Shown here: piece after piece, positions 36,142 through 46,820 of the stretch | How the letters are laid out: each line of letters begins with the position of its first letter | How positions within the stretch are numbered: the stretch's first letter is position 1 | NCBI GenBank assembly: GCA_948567375.1 | Contig: OX419759.1 | Location: forward strand, 52,553,493-52,617,492 | DNA length: 64,000 bases | Source: Lunularia cruciata | Lineage: Eukaryota; Streptophyta; Marchantiopsida; Lunulariales; Lunulariaceae | Direction: 5' to 3' | Notes under the pieces: model-generated | The model's database searches: none | What the model was told of the DNA's origin: nothing | What the model saw: the letters and a program-made list of their open reading frames with translations, nothing else | Program-made: the position numbers and the translations under genes

Positions 36142-36737
36142 TGGTTGTGTATATCTAGAAGAGAAACATCTAAGGGAAGAGAGACACCTGACATTTGTGG
36201 CATGGGCTACAAAGGAGGCTGTTGCCACAATAAGTCCATTGATTAGGGTAGATAGGAAACTATATTAAGGTTAACCTAAACTATTTAAAGCGGAATGTCC
36301 CCTCTTGTGAGGTCAATCTTTTGAGCCCAAATATGTGAAAGTGGAGGATTCCCCCAAAAGAAATTTGAAATACAAATAAGAAGAAGCCTTAACAAAGGTG
36401 TGTTATTTTTACCCACATGAGAGGTTGATCACTGTAAATATGGGAATTGGTTGCCCTTTTCCCGGTGGGATTGTAACATTTCTCTTCACCTGAAGGTAGA
36501 TGGGGCCAAGCTTAATATAAAAACCATAAAAGTCCTATTCTAACTTGGTGAATAATGTGAACAAGTAAGTGCATTCTCTTGAAAGTTATGTGGTTTGTGT
36601 TATAAATCAGTGATCCTTGGTTACTCATCTCACTTATCATGTAAGAAAGAGGTTGTATTGGGAACTTACACTTAAGATTTGTTGCCTAATTACTAAGTGA
36701 CATACCACATAGGCAGAATGGTTTGTGTGGGTGACAA
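36142..36737. other. Interval between E3 and F, no gene
   Basis: No match to the other modules and no coding frame of note. A purine-rich 'gtggaggattcccccaaaag' near 36340 and a 'aatataaaaacc' near 36516 could belong to an LTR, but no second copy is present to test this. Confidence 0.35.
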
Positions 36738-37522
36738 ACCCTCAAGCCATCCTTGAGGGTAAGTGTCTATGGGAGAATCCTTAGTGGAATTACAACCAGC
36801 TACAGGAATCCTGACTACATTCCTTCCCAAGCCAAGTAAATGGCCAGCTGTGCAAGAATTGTACCATTGCTCCCCTTCCTCTCATAGCATCCTGTATTCC
36901 CCACTATGGGCCTAGACTAACCTGCCAATACTCCATAAGAAGTGGAGTTATGGGAAGGACATTGTATAATGGATGTGATGGAATTGGTGGGAGAGGATGA
37001 GCCTCCAATTCTACAAAGGGAGCTTAAAATTCTGAATCTATTAGAGGAAAAGACGAGTTAGATAAGTCCCTATCAATCTGAAGAACAACATTGCAAGTTT
37101 GGGAACAATGCTGGAACTTCTATGGGAGCCAAGATTGTTATGGGACCCAAAAGTATGGATGAGAGTACAGAAGGGAAGTGACTACAAAAGCCGGGAATAG
37201 GCCCAGGGTCCCAGGTCTCTAGGAAGGAAACAAGGAACAAGAAACAAGGAAGGGGGACTCAACAAGACCTCGACTTTCAAGACAACAAGGAAAGAAGAAG
37301 TACAATTACCCCCTGAGACAGTAAAACTGGTCAAGCAATAGGCAGAGAGTATAGTGTCCTTAGAAGTCAAATTCTTGTACTTCATGACAGCCTCTCAGGC
37401 CCAAGAGTCCTGAAAGCCCATAGTTAAGGTGAGGATCACCCCAAAAATGCAATATATAAAGCGGTTATAAAGTTGCACATGGGCAATGATGGTCAGGCGG
37501 GCACTTGAACAAGTAGCTGCTC
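36738..37522 (+). repeat. Module F1, unrecognised element piece
   Basis: The first 600 bp match 54706-55335 (F2), starting with the ccctcaag/cttgaggg hairpin. A plus-strand frame with stops reads protein-like segments such as TVKLVKQ and PKMQYIKRL, suggesting a decayed coding element. I recognise no domain. Confidence 0.5.
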
Positions 37523-37865
37523 CACCACTGGAGTTCATGAAACAAGCCATGTAGGATCCCCATGACTTCCAAGACTGGTTAAGTCTAGTAGTTCATCCAA
37601 ACCATGGGTCTAGCTATCACCCTACCCTGCTACTGTTCATGACATTCTAGGAACCAGGACTTATCAATGTTAATCAAGTCAAGGAGGCAATTGAAAACAT
37701 TTTGTGGAGTGGATAAGAAGCGCTTGGCTTGGTATCCCTTCTTACCTTGACCGAATTTGATTCAGGACATGAAGAAGGAGACATTTTCCACTTTCATGCG
37801 GTTGCAACAAGAAATGTTTGTCTTCTCTTGGTAGAACAAATCCATTGCTTTGACCTTGCCCTCCT

Positions 37866-37906
37866 CATTGCATGTCAAATGAGCAGCAATCATTTGACAT
37901 GCAATG
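37866..37906. repeat. Perfect 16-bp inverted repeat (first tandem copy)
   Basis: Arms 37866-37881 ('cattgcatgtcaaatg') and 37891-37906 are exact reverse complements around a 9-nt loop. The repeat recurs 580 bp downstream. Confidence 0.93.
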
Positions 37907-38445
37907 CTATGGGCAAAACTTGGTATGGAACAGTTTGCCATGCTATGGGCATATGGAATCTAGTTTTGGGAGAAGTGGAATACCAGATGTGTACTACTAG
38001 TGGTGCGGGGTATCTAACTAGAGAGAATCCCCATGAAATAACTTATGTAACAATATGCCTTCCATGATTCACCTTGAGGTACTTAGTGTATGGCCTGAAG
38101 TTCACCACTGGAGTTCATGAAACAAGTCCTGTAGGATCCCCATGACTTCCAAGACTGGTTAAGTCTAGTAGTTCATCCAAACCATGGGTCTAGCTATAAC
38201 CCTACCCTGCTACTGTTCATGACATTCTAGGAACCAGGACTTATCAATGTTAATCAAGTCAAGGAGGCAATTGAAAACATTTTGTAGAGTGGATAAGAAG
38301 CGCTTGGCTTGGTATCCCTTCTTACCTTGACCGAATCTGATTCAGGACATGAAGAAGGAGACATTTTCCACTTTCATGCTGTTGCAACAAGAAATGTTTG
38401 TCTTCTCTTGGTAGAACAAATCTACTGCTTTGACCTTGCCCTCCT

Positions 38446-38486
38446 CATTGCATGTCAAATGAGCAGCAATCATTTGACATGCAATG
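38446..38486. repeat. Perfect 16-bp inverted repeat (second tandem copy)
   Basis: Arms 38446-38461 and 38471-38486, identical to the hairpin 580 bp upstream, with the same 9-nt loop. The inverted repeat has stayed perfect in both copies. Confidence 0.93.
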
Positions 38487-38682
38487 CTATGGGCAAAACT
38501 TGGTATGGAACAGTTTGCCATGCTATGGGCACATGAGATGTAGTTTTGGGAGAAGTGGAGTACCAGATGTGTACTACTAGTGGTGCGGGGTATCCAACTA
38601 GAGAGAATCCCCATGAAATAACTTATGTAACAATATGCCTTCCATGATTCACCTTGAGGTACTTAGTGTATGGCCTGAAGTT

Positions 38683-39120
38683 GCAGTTTTTCAAGGTCTT
38701 CCTTCATCTCTACAATCTCCTTATCTCAGGGCTCTATGTATTTATGGTCCTCCTTCCTCTGTTAACCTATCCCAAGCATCAGAGTTCTTACCTCGGCATG
38801 TGCTCTCCTTATCTCCGCATCATGCTTCGCACCTCTCCTATTAGATTGTTCCCCATTTTTCAGTCCTCTCATCATGAGCTAGACAGGCTGCTTTCTCATG
38901 ATCAACTTCTTCTCTTACCTTAGTAATCTCACAATTGTTGCCTTCTCAGCCAATTTTTTGCCTTCTGCATCATGTGTAATGTACCATTTCCAAATAACCC
39001 GCTCATATCCTTTCATAACAGATTCTTCAATGACGATATTACAAGTATCATGCTCAACCAGGCGCCAAAACCCAAAGATTTCGTAAAGTCTACATGCAAC
39101 ACACCATAATACCAATGATA
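38683..39120 (-). other. Possible decayed coding segment of unknown family
   Basis: The minus-strand frame 38915-39115 reads a protein-like segment including LYEIFGFWRLVEHD and WKWYITHDAEGKKLAEKA. It continues, after a frame change, into a charged segment with KVREEVDHEKAAC. This could be the coiled-coil part of an element gag or a host gene remnant. Nothing identifies it. Confidence 0.25.
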
Positions 39121-40644
39121 CATCTTTGCTCTAGATTGATATTATAAGGTTTGGTAAAAGATAAAGAGCATGAAAGGAAGAAGAAATTAATCGGATCCAT
39201 ATCATGATCTTATTGTCATCGAATTTAAGATCAATCTGACAATGTTCTCAAAGTTGAGAGTTCTCACTTGTATGACTGTCAGTGCCTAAACATTTTTCCC
39301 CAACCAGAATAATATACCTCATTGCTCGAAATGAGGATTTGCTCAGAGTGTATATGTTTATTAATTAAATAAGATTTGTAAATGGGAGCTCTTCCTTGAG
39401 CTCAGATTTGCCTCATTAAGTGTACGCTCCACCAGGTCGGTCTAGGAAGCATACAATGTTTAAAAAGATTCTATTTTGAAGGACGAAGAAACATTAAAAG
39501 TTAGATCGATAAACAATTGCTGTTTCGTCCAAGGTTTGAAATCTCGTTTGGATTAGGTTTAAGGTCTAAGGTTTAGATCAACATCTACGCCACTTTCTAT
39601 TGTGCGACTGCGTGTTGGAGCGAATAGAGTCCCTCATTAACCCTCGACAGTCTGAAAAGCGAAAAGATGATTCCCCTACCATATACTGATGGAGACGGAG
39701 AACGGCCGTGGAAGCTTATAACATGGATGAGCCGAACAGATGCAGACGACACGGAAGAAATGGGAGCACAACAGTGTCCTGGCTTCAATGAACATTCTAA
39801 AAGCATATTTCCTTCAATTACATAGGAAGGTTCTGCTCCGTGTCCAAACCTGAAAACGCGACATTTGATTTTCTTCGATACCAATGTATTTGAATGGCGC
39901 GGGAAACACTTCTTCAACGGAAAGCAAAGAGTACGCTATACCACAGAAATGAACACCTTGCCGCCAGGATTCTGCCTAAACTTGGAGTCCACGTCCCGCT
40001 TTCCGTCACAAGCTAGCTGGTTAGTTATTGCAGTGTCGCTGAAGAGGGAAGTCTTAACTTGGAATTAGATCTAGCTCGGGATGCCGGTTATGCATCTAGA
40101 TAGTGGCGGATTGGAGTTTCTTTTGTTTTAGACGATAATCGTATACTGAGAGGAAGAACGGGGGGACCTAGGAGTGGAGAACCGCATGCAACTGCATTAT
40201 GTTAGATTTGAGCTCGGAGGATCGGTTCATTCAGATTCAGGCAGTGGGGGAATGGAGGTCCTTTACAATCCTAAGAATAGAGCGGACCTGTCAGCCATTC
40301 ATTAGTTGTAGAAAAAACCAACCAACGATTGGTTATTTCTGCAGCTAATGCATGACGAATATGCTACATCTGGAGTGTTGATTACTCACATACCCTACTA
40401 GCCTTCGTGTAGCGTGGATCGACCGTCGGTTGGCGGTGGCCTCCTCTCTACTAATTGTTAACCAGTGTAACACTCCCACTATTCTCCCGGTGTAGATTCA
40501 TCTTTGTTGTGCGCTCTATTCCATATCATATCAGTTTCTCCAATTGGGTAAGCTAGTACGGAGTCAAGAGGTTGCTCTCAGTTCTTCTGAATTCTGCACA
40601 ATTTCCTTGCAACGCTTGTTACCCTGTCGGTCATCTGTTGTCCA
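39121..40644. other. Single-copy DNA upstream of the LBD gene
   Basis: No repeat module is seen. A minus-strand frame of 106 codons (39597-39917) has no recognised motif. The last 300 bp should hold the LBD promoter: a 'tccaattggg' CCAAT-like element lies near 40538, but I see no clear TATA box. Confidence 0.4.
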
Positions 40645-41301
40645 ATGGCTAACCGGTCTCCTTGTGCTGCCTGCCGACTTATGCGCCGCAAATGTAACGA
40701 GGATTGCGCCTTTTTTCAGTATTTTCCTCTAGAATGTCAACCGAGGTTTTCTGTTCTTCACAAGGTATACGGAGCAAGTAACACTGCCAAACTCCTGAAC
40801 CGTCTCCCATCGGCGTGTCGGGCACAATGCGCATGGACCTTGGCTGAAGAGGCCACGATGCGTATGCAAGACCCGCGTAGAGGAGTGATCGGGTGTATAG
40901 AAGATTTCGCCACTTTGCTCAAGCTGGTAACGGCTCAGCTCACTGGAACACGAGGAGAATTGGGTAGTGAGGAGATGCAAGAGAGGGAGGAGCTCAAGGC
41001 AGTGGAGCAAGAGAATAATATAACGAGTGGGTTCATTTTACACCTTCAAGCACCATTCGGGAGTTTTGCACCTTCAAGCATCATTCGTGGAATTTCCCAA
41101 GGAACGATGAGGGTTCCGAATGGAAATTGCGGAAATAACACAGTGCCGCTGGAGGGTGGGATATCCAGTCAAACCTGTGGATTTCCGGAGTTGGAGAACA
41201 TCGCGCAGCCTGGGATGTGGCCATCCAGGCTTCTCGGTAATATTTTTAGAAATGAGTGGGCAGATTTGAGTGCAGGTAACGGGGGATCTAACTGGGAATG
41301 A
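40645..41301 (+). CDS. LOB-domain (LBD/AS2-like) transcription factor
   Basis: LBD proteins are plant-specific nuclear DNA-binding regulators of organ boundaries and lateral-organ development. The 218-residue product opens with the CX2CX6CX3C zinc block (C7, C10, C17, C21 in CAACRLMRRKCNEDC). A GAS block follows (35-55: FSVLHKVYGASNTAKLLN...), with HKVYGASN conserved. Next is a leucine-rich helix at about 76-99 (DPRRGVIGCIEDFATLL), in the position of the class I leucine-zipper-like region. The usual AISSLVYEA and DPVYGCVG segments are altered here (CAWTLAEEA, DPRRGVIGC), so the protein is divergent. The start is the ATG six codons before the first zinc cysteine, as usual. The stop at 41299-41301 is followed by a further open stretch in the same frame. 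The gene sits alone in single-copy DNA. Confidence 0.88.
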   Translation: MANRSPCAACRLMRRKCNEDCAFFQYFPLECQPRFSVLHKVYGASNTAKLLNRLPSACRAQCAWTLAEEATMRMQDPRRGVIGCIEDFATLLKLVTAQLTGTRGELGSEEMQEREELKAVEQENNITSGFILHLQAPFGSFAPSSIIRGISQGTMRVPNGNCGNNTVPLEGGISSQTCGFPELENIAQPGMWPSRLLGNIFRNEWADLSAGNGGSNWE

Positions 41302-41727
41302 GAAGTTCGATCTCAACACAGCAACGAAGTTTCTACAGAGTTTCAGAAGACAGAACAGAGGAGAGTAAGAGGCGATAATTTCGACCACGACGTTGGTGGA
41401 GGAGTCTCCTGTTCACATGTGTCACGGTCCTTAAGGCTCCCGTTTCCATCTGGTATAGGGTCCAGGAAAAGAGGCTTTGAAGAAGTCACTTCGTTAAGTT
41501 CTGTGTCATGCATCTCATCAGCATCATGCGACTTAGCAACCGAAAGTCATGACCTTCAAACCCGAGTGCAGGAACGAGATCCAAAACAGAGATCTATGAT
41601 AACCGAAATTGGGCTCCAGGCATGGGAGACGCTTAACAGACTCTTTGAAGAGCAAAAGCACCGGCAGAAATCTTTTGTATCTCATCAAAGGCAGAGCTGG
41701 CAGGGACAGACAAAAGTCCAATTTTAA
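41302..41727 (+). CDS. In-frame extension of the LBD gene, possible second exon
   Basis: After the TGA at 41299 the same frame stays open for 141 codons to a TAA at 41725-41727. The translated segment is serine-rich and charged (GSRKRGFEEV, IGLQAWETLNRLFEEQ), like a variable LBD C-terminus. A 63-nt intron, donor cag|GTAACG at 41276 and acceptor ctacAG ending at 41338, would remove the TGA without changing the frame and give one longer LBD protein. Alternatives are readthrough, a recent nonsense mutation, or chance. An AATAAA at 41889-41894 downstream suits a transcript that spans this region. Confidence 0.4.
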   Translation, partial: EVRSQHSNEVSTEFQKTEQRRVRGDNFDHDVGGGVSCSHVSRSLRLPFPSGIGSRKRGFEEVTSLSSVSCISSASCDLATESHDLQTRVQERDPKQRSMITEIGLQAWETLNRLFEEQKHRQKSFVSHQRQSWQGQTKVQF

Positions 41728-41888
41728 CACGGTGGTTGCAAGTGATAAGTCGATAAGATGCTGTTTTAGTGGGGGGGAGATGGAGGCAGAGTGTCATGAA
41801 ATTAGTGCTAGTGCTGGATTTAGGATACCGAGATTATAGGCGCAGAGAAGTTACATGTAATTTCAGGCTGTGCCCAGCTAAACGAGAA

Positions 41889-41894
41889 AATAAA
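41889..41894 (+). terminator. Candidate polyadenylation signal of the LBD gene
   Basis: AATAAA, 588 bp after the first LBD stop and 162 bp after the end of the in-frame extension. The shorter distance to the extension fits better with an mRNA covering both parts. Confidence 0.35.
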
Positions 41895-43892
41895 ATCATG
41901 ATGCACAGATAAGGTTGATAGAGTTGTAAGAAGTTGGATGCACTGTCGAATGTGTTTGATTCCAGCTTCAGAATTTAATCCAATCTGTGAAGCTGAAGAA
42001 ACGTACGAAGCACTTTCAAATTTAGGAAATCAGAATTTATGGTTGATCTTTGTTGTTGCTTTTCTTATTCTGCGTTTAGTTTTCTAGATTATGAGATCAC
42101 CCAGCGCAGTTGAAAAGACTTCGAGATAGATTTTGTGATGGTGTTAACAATTGGGCTCTGTAGGCACGCAGGAACATTACCATTGTTCAAAGAATGACAC
42201 ATGCCATTGCGAGGCCCAAAATCATGAATAGAAACGGGACTCCTTGACGCTGGATCCCTGGTAGCATGTGTACATCCGTAGCGATTCACAGAATTTCAGT
42301 TAATGTACATATAGCACACTCTAGTCGTACTTTCGAAGTACTTGCGGAATGAAAATGAACGGAATGCGGTTTTTTTCCCCTGGGTATGTCCTAGCTCGAG
42401 CGATACATCCCACATACAGCATTAACTGTGGAGCATATGTTACAACATCGGAACAACTTGGAACACCCTAGTTCGTTGGCAATGTTCCAGTTCTGCCATT
42501 CTTCTAGACGGATAGTGAGCTAGCCCAACTCCTCGACACCTTAGCGCACGGTTATATGTGTTCGCAAGTCACAACTAGCTATAGCAAACACCAATTGTTG
42601 AATGAGATTCAGAATTTTAATTCAGAATGATTTGTCCGATTTACCGGATCATAAATGGTGCACTGTCAGTGCGACTGCATTATACCCAACATGTTAGTTA
42701 GCTATAGAGAGTGCGACATGTATACGAGATACGTGTGGATGACTTAGACGAGTCATTCTGGTAGTCCGATGCCAGTTTCTTACGTGATGACCAATGGTAA
42801 TAAAGATCCGATGTCTTTTGATGTCGATTATCGTATCGAGTTTCTGGATTATTTCCGGAGGCACATCTATTATTTTGAAATGAATCAGTGGAGGAATGGA
42901 CTTGCTTCTCACCTCCACCTTCAGGCATTGGAGAATCATCCATTTGAGTTCAGGATATGGAATCAGCGGAGTTGCTCTGATCCTGCGTAGAGTTTACACT
43001 CGTACTAGATTGGAGCGGCGCAGATGGTGTGTTCTTGGGTGCTGTGTTTCTCGATTTTCAATCAGAATCATGCCCGCATGAGGATACAGGATACAAAACA
43101 AAGGTGTACGTTGTCCACCGAGATGACGCGATACATAGAATATCAACGAGTCTTTGACGTCGATATCTTTTGATTGCCTCCAGAGAGCTACACTGAAAAA
43201 TATTGGACATGTCTTATATCTACTCCGCGATTCCTGTAATACAGTACATGGAGTATTACGGCGGCTGGCATATCTGAATAGGGGTACCTGTTCATATTTG
43301 CAAACAACACTGTGAGACGTTCCATCTAGTTGATTGGTGTTGCTCATTTGAGTACTTAGAAACAGACATCAACACTGAGATGGACCAAAGACCATGCCTG
43401 GTCTTTGGTTCCATATTTGTCGTACCTAGATCCATTACTTCTGTTCTGCTAATTATGACGAGGACTAAAGAATCATGGCTCAAGTTCTCTTGTTAGGGTT
43501 CGTAAGAAAGAAATGAACGGGTCCTAACGAATCGGAGAATGGGCGGAGTTTCTGTAGCTGTGATAGTAATGCACATCTACAGAACTGGAATCATTCTGGA
43601 TTGTACAACGCCTGATAGGTCTCAATTGCAAGACTATTAGATACCCGATTCATTGAATCGAAGACCACCTTCACTTTAGAAATGTTCCTCTACAATCATA
43701 GTATATCCTATTTGCGGATGTAACTTGTGACTTATCCGTCCTGAAATATAAGCAAGAGCTTGCCCTTTTTGTATAAGGTACAATTTTACATGGAAATCAT
43801 CGAACAAATTATTAACGGCTGAGTTTTAATGATTGTTCACTCGCTAAAGCTATAACCATTTGAAATTTGAAGAAGAACCATCTAAAGAAGGG
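41895..43892. other. Single-copy DNA, no recognised gene
   Basis: Moderately GC-rich DNA without repeat matches. Overlapping frames on the minus strand (42694-42943; 42994-43347, 117 codons) and plus strand (42769-42990) have no recognised domain. They could include exons of an unidentified gene. Confidence 0.35.
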
Positions 43893-45208
43893 CATGGGAC
43901 AGGATTGTGCCAAACGAGGGACTCCATTCGTTTTGCACATGTAGCATAATCTATCTAGTCCACATCTGGTTTTGGTTCTACAATTGATTAGTCTCTACAT
44001 ACTTCTCTTTGATGGATGCATAGATGTACATTTCTACATCATTATCATTATTCTTCCTCTACCAATCTTTCTCTCCTGCATCTACTATGGCTTATTCTAC
44101 AGTCTCTATCTCATTAATAATCCTTTAAGTCTCTTTGATTTGAAAATAATATTATTTTACATTCCCAAATCAATAAATTCTCCGTATTGAATCAACTAAT
44201 GTATATTAAATCTCCTTGTCCCCGTTGTGTTCCAATTTACACTTAGATCTGAAAAATCTCTTCTAGTATCTCAGTGTCTCTGCATTTCTATGCCAATAAA
44301 AAGCTTCTATCACTCTTGATGCATTGCGAAATGTGTATCCATAACCTATCAAACACTTTCATAGATACCGATGCAAATCTATAAAACATTTACAACATAC
44401 AAAGAACACAAAAAGGGATAGAAAACATTTCTACAAATTTCCTCTTATTGCAAATCAAGTTGCATGAAGTGAGAAATGGAAGACCTGTATGCTAATATGC
44501 AGGTTCTAAGTTACTGAAAATTTTGATAGTGTTGCTTGGCCTTACTTCTCCAGATTACTACTCCCCCCTCTTGCTGCTCAAGCTTTTTTGACTAGACTGC
44601 AAACATCTTGATGGAATAAACGACTTCCTCAAATGTACGACTTAAATACTCTAACTCTAACTAATTGGATATTAGGTGTTGTCTATAAACTCTAACACCT
44701 CTAGTATAGGTACATGTATATCAATGCATATGTTTTTCTCTCTGAACAGTACTTTCAATAATTCAATCTAAGGGATTTGGGAGTAATATAAAAAAGCAGT
44801 AACTATTTGTACAGTACGTGAGAAAAAGTTTATGGGCGTGATAAGAGTATGCGATAAGGGATATTTTATGGTACCCAGACTACATCCACCCTTACTCGAT
44901 CAGAAGAAGAAAGATGATTAGTTATATTTTATGGTAAGTTGAGGCTTACCGATGGGTTTCTAAGCTTTAGTTAGAAAGAAATGATGAATATTCCACAAGT
45001 TAATATACTTTAACTAATCTAATACGGAAACATCAACCCACCATTGATATAGAAATTTCTTCCAAACAATGCAGCCGGACTATAAACGTGTAAATTTCTT
45101 TTTCGTATTCGTACTATTCATATATGTAAAAGATTTTTTTACAATACTTTAACAGAAAACTTGCGGGCAGTGGTTCGGGGTCCCATCAGAAATTCGTAAA
45201 TTTCCCAT

Positions 45209-45579
45209 TTGAATCCCCCGATGTCCTTTAAAGCATGGAACTTGTGTCACCGTCCACGGAGCGATCCTCAGGCAATCATCGGGGCTTCGCTCCCAATCAC
45301 GCTTGGGGAGGGCCTCCAAATCTCCGTCCAAATCTCCCTGGGGGCGGAGTCTCTTGCGAGAAAGTTCAGGTTGACCACAGTGGCCACGGTTACCTTGAGG
45401 CCCAGATGTACTTCGTGGTTAACAATAACAACCCGGTTGCCTTCGGTCAAGCACCGTCCATTTCGGGCGGACAGCAAACCATCCCCGTACCAAAGATGTG
45501 TGGTGCCTGTAGGTGTTGGGAAGTCACGTCTTCACCTATATGTACATGCAAAGGGTTCGTTCTAATGTCGAATTCGTAG
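45209..45579 (+). other. GC-rich open reading frame, copy in segment B
   Basis: Counterpart of 6354-6713. The frames remain open (45209-45565 and 45235-45579) although a 12-bp unit (45315-45326) is tandemly duplicated at 45327-45338, adding four codons. Several substitutions change residues near the cysteines (CGARGC becomes CGACRC). No domain is recognised, and a protein is unproven. Confidence 0.25.
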
Positions 45580-46820
45580 CTAGAAGCACCTGCTGCGCTG
45601 GACTATTCCCAGAACCAATTTGCCTCGTGCCCAGAAGTACATGCTTGGGCATAAGATCTGGGTGGGTCTCCGTTTCCTTCTTCCTTCTCCTTATTATGGC
45701 TGGAAATTCAACAAGTTTTGTAAGAGAAATTCTATTTGCAATGAAGATGAAACAGATTAAATGTATTCGTTGGATACTTCTTTAAAGATGTAAAGACATA
45801 TTTGCTTAATCGGTGATCAAACTCAAAACCAAGACTTTTACCGAAGCTGCAAGGAACAAACCCTAAAAGGAATAAAGATAAAAGTAAACATGGAAAATCA
45901 AAATCTCACTGAACTTAGATTGCTCAACTTGAAATCTTCGAGTAAGTACGCATAGATTGATGTCAAGGATGGCTCCATGAGAACCGAAATGCTGTACCTA
46001 TAGCTATTAAGGACTATTACGCTGTTTCCAGTTCATCTGTTAGTGAATATTTTAGTAGTGAGATGTTGACCCGTTTCCATCTTTTTCTTTTCGTTCAGAA
46101 TCACGTTGAAATACTAATATTTTAAAATAAAAAATTCCTTCACACCTGAAGTCACTATCAGCCTGGTTTATCCTATACCGTCGATGTCTTTTTCGTCCAT
46201 TGTCAAAATATGCATAGAAATACTGTAGCTGCTTGGTTGAATTTGAAGGTGGCTGATGCTTCTAAAGTCAGGGTTGAGCCTCGATTATGTTTAGCTAAGC
46301 TTTGAAATTAGAAATCTGCATTCAAAGATACCCATACCCAGGAATCTAGAATCACATAATATTTCTGTGAAAATTCATTGAAAGATGCTCAGATGTTTAT
46401 TGAACTTTAACCCAACTTGATGTAACAGATTACAGTTGAGAACTAGATAGGCACTGGAATGTCCAGACTGATTGTCTGAACTTGCACATCAGATATCATC
46501 ATCAATTTGCATCAATTGACGTTAATGCAAACTCCTCGTACCCGTTATGTTGCGGAACTGCAGGTGCACACAGCGCTCCATTTATGTCTTCAGAAACAGG
46601 ATGGATCTTCCAGATAAATTGTCCGAAAGTAGATCAAACGATTTGAACTGTGATCCCCCAACAATAATTTGCATAATCTAGGGATAAATCTAACATGCAT
46701 AGCTGAAATCCAATCCTGCCGTGCAATCTTATTGCATCTGTCGGAGGATATCCCTGAACTGCAAGTATGCTGGCCCTAACATTTGACCGCTCCATCGCTA
46801 CGCAAGGGAATCAGTTACCA

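Larger units (their letters stand above)
37523..38682 (+). repeat. 580-bp tandem direct duplication
   Basis: Copy 1 is 37523-38102 and copy 2 is 38103-38682, each running from 'caccactggagtt' to 'ggcctgaagtt'. Only a handful of substitutions separate them (for example gaatttg against gaatctg). Each copy contains a perfect hairpin and an open frame of 112 or 75 codons (37729-38067, 38309-38536) with no recognised domain. The duplication looks recent. Confidence 0.93.

Noticed and set aside
37729-38067. Open frame of 112 codons in the 580-bp tandem repeat as a gene
   Set aside because: The second tandem copy has the frame shortened by a point change, no domain is visible, and upstream and downstream frames of the same element are full of stops.
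40729-41388. Minus-strand frames across the LBD gene
   Set aside because: They are antisense shadows of a clear LOB-domain frame and show no motif of their own.
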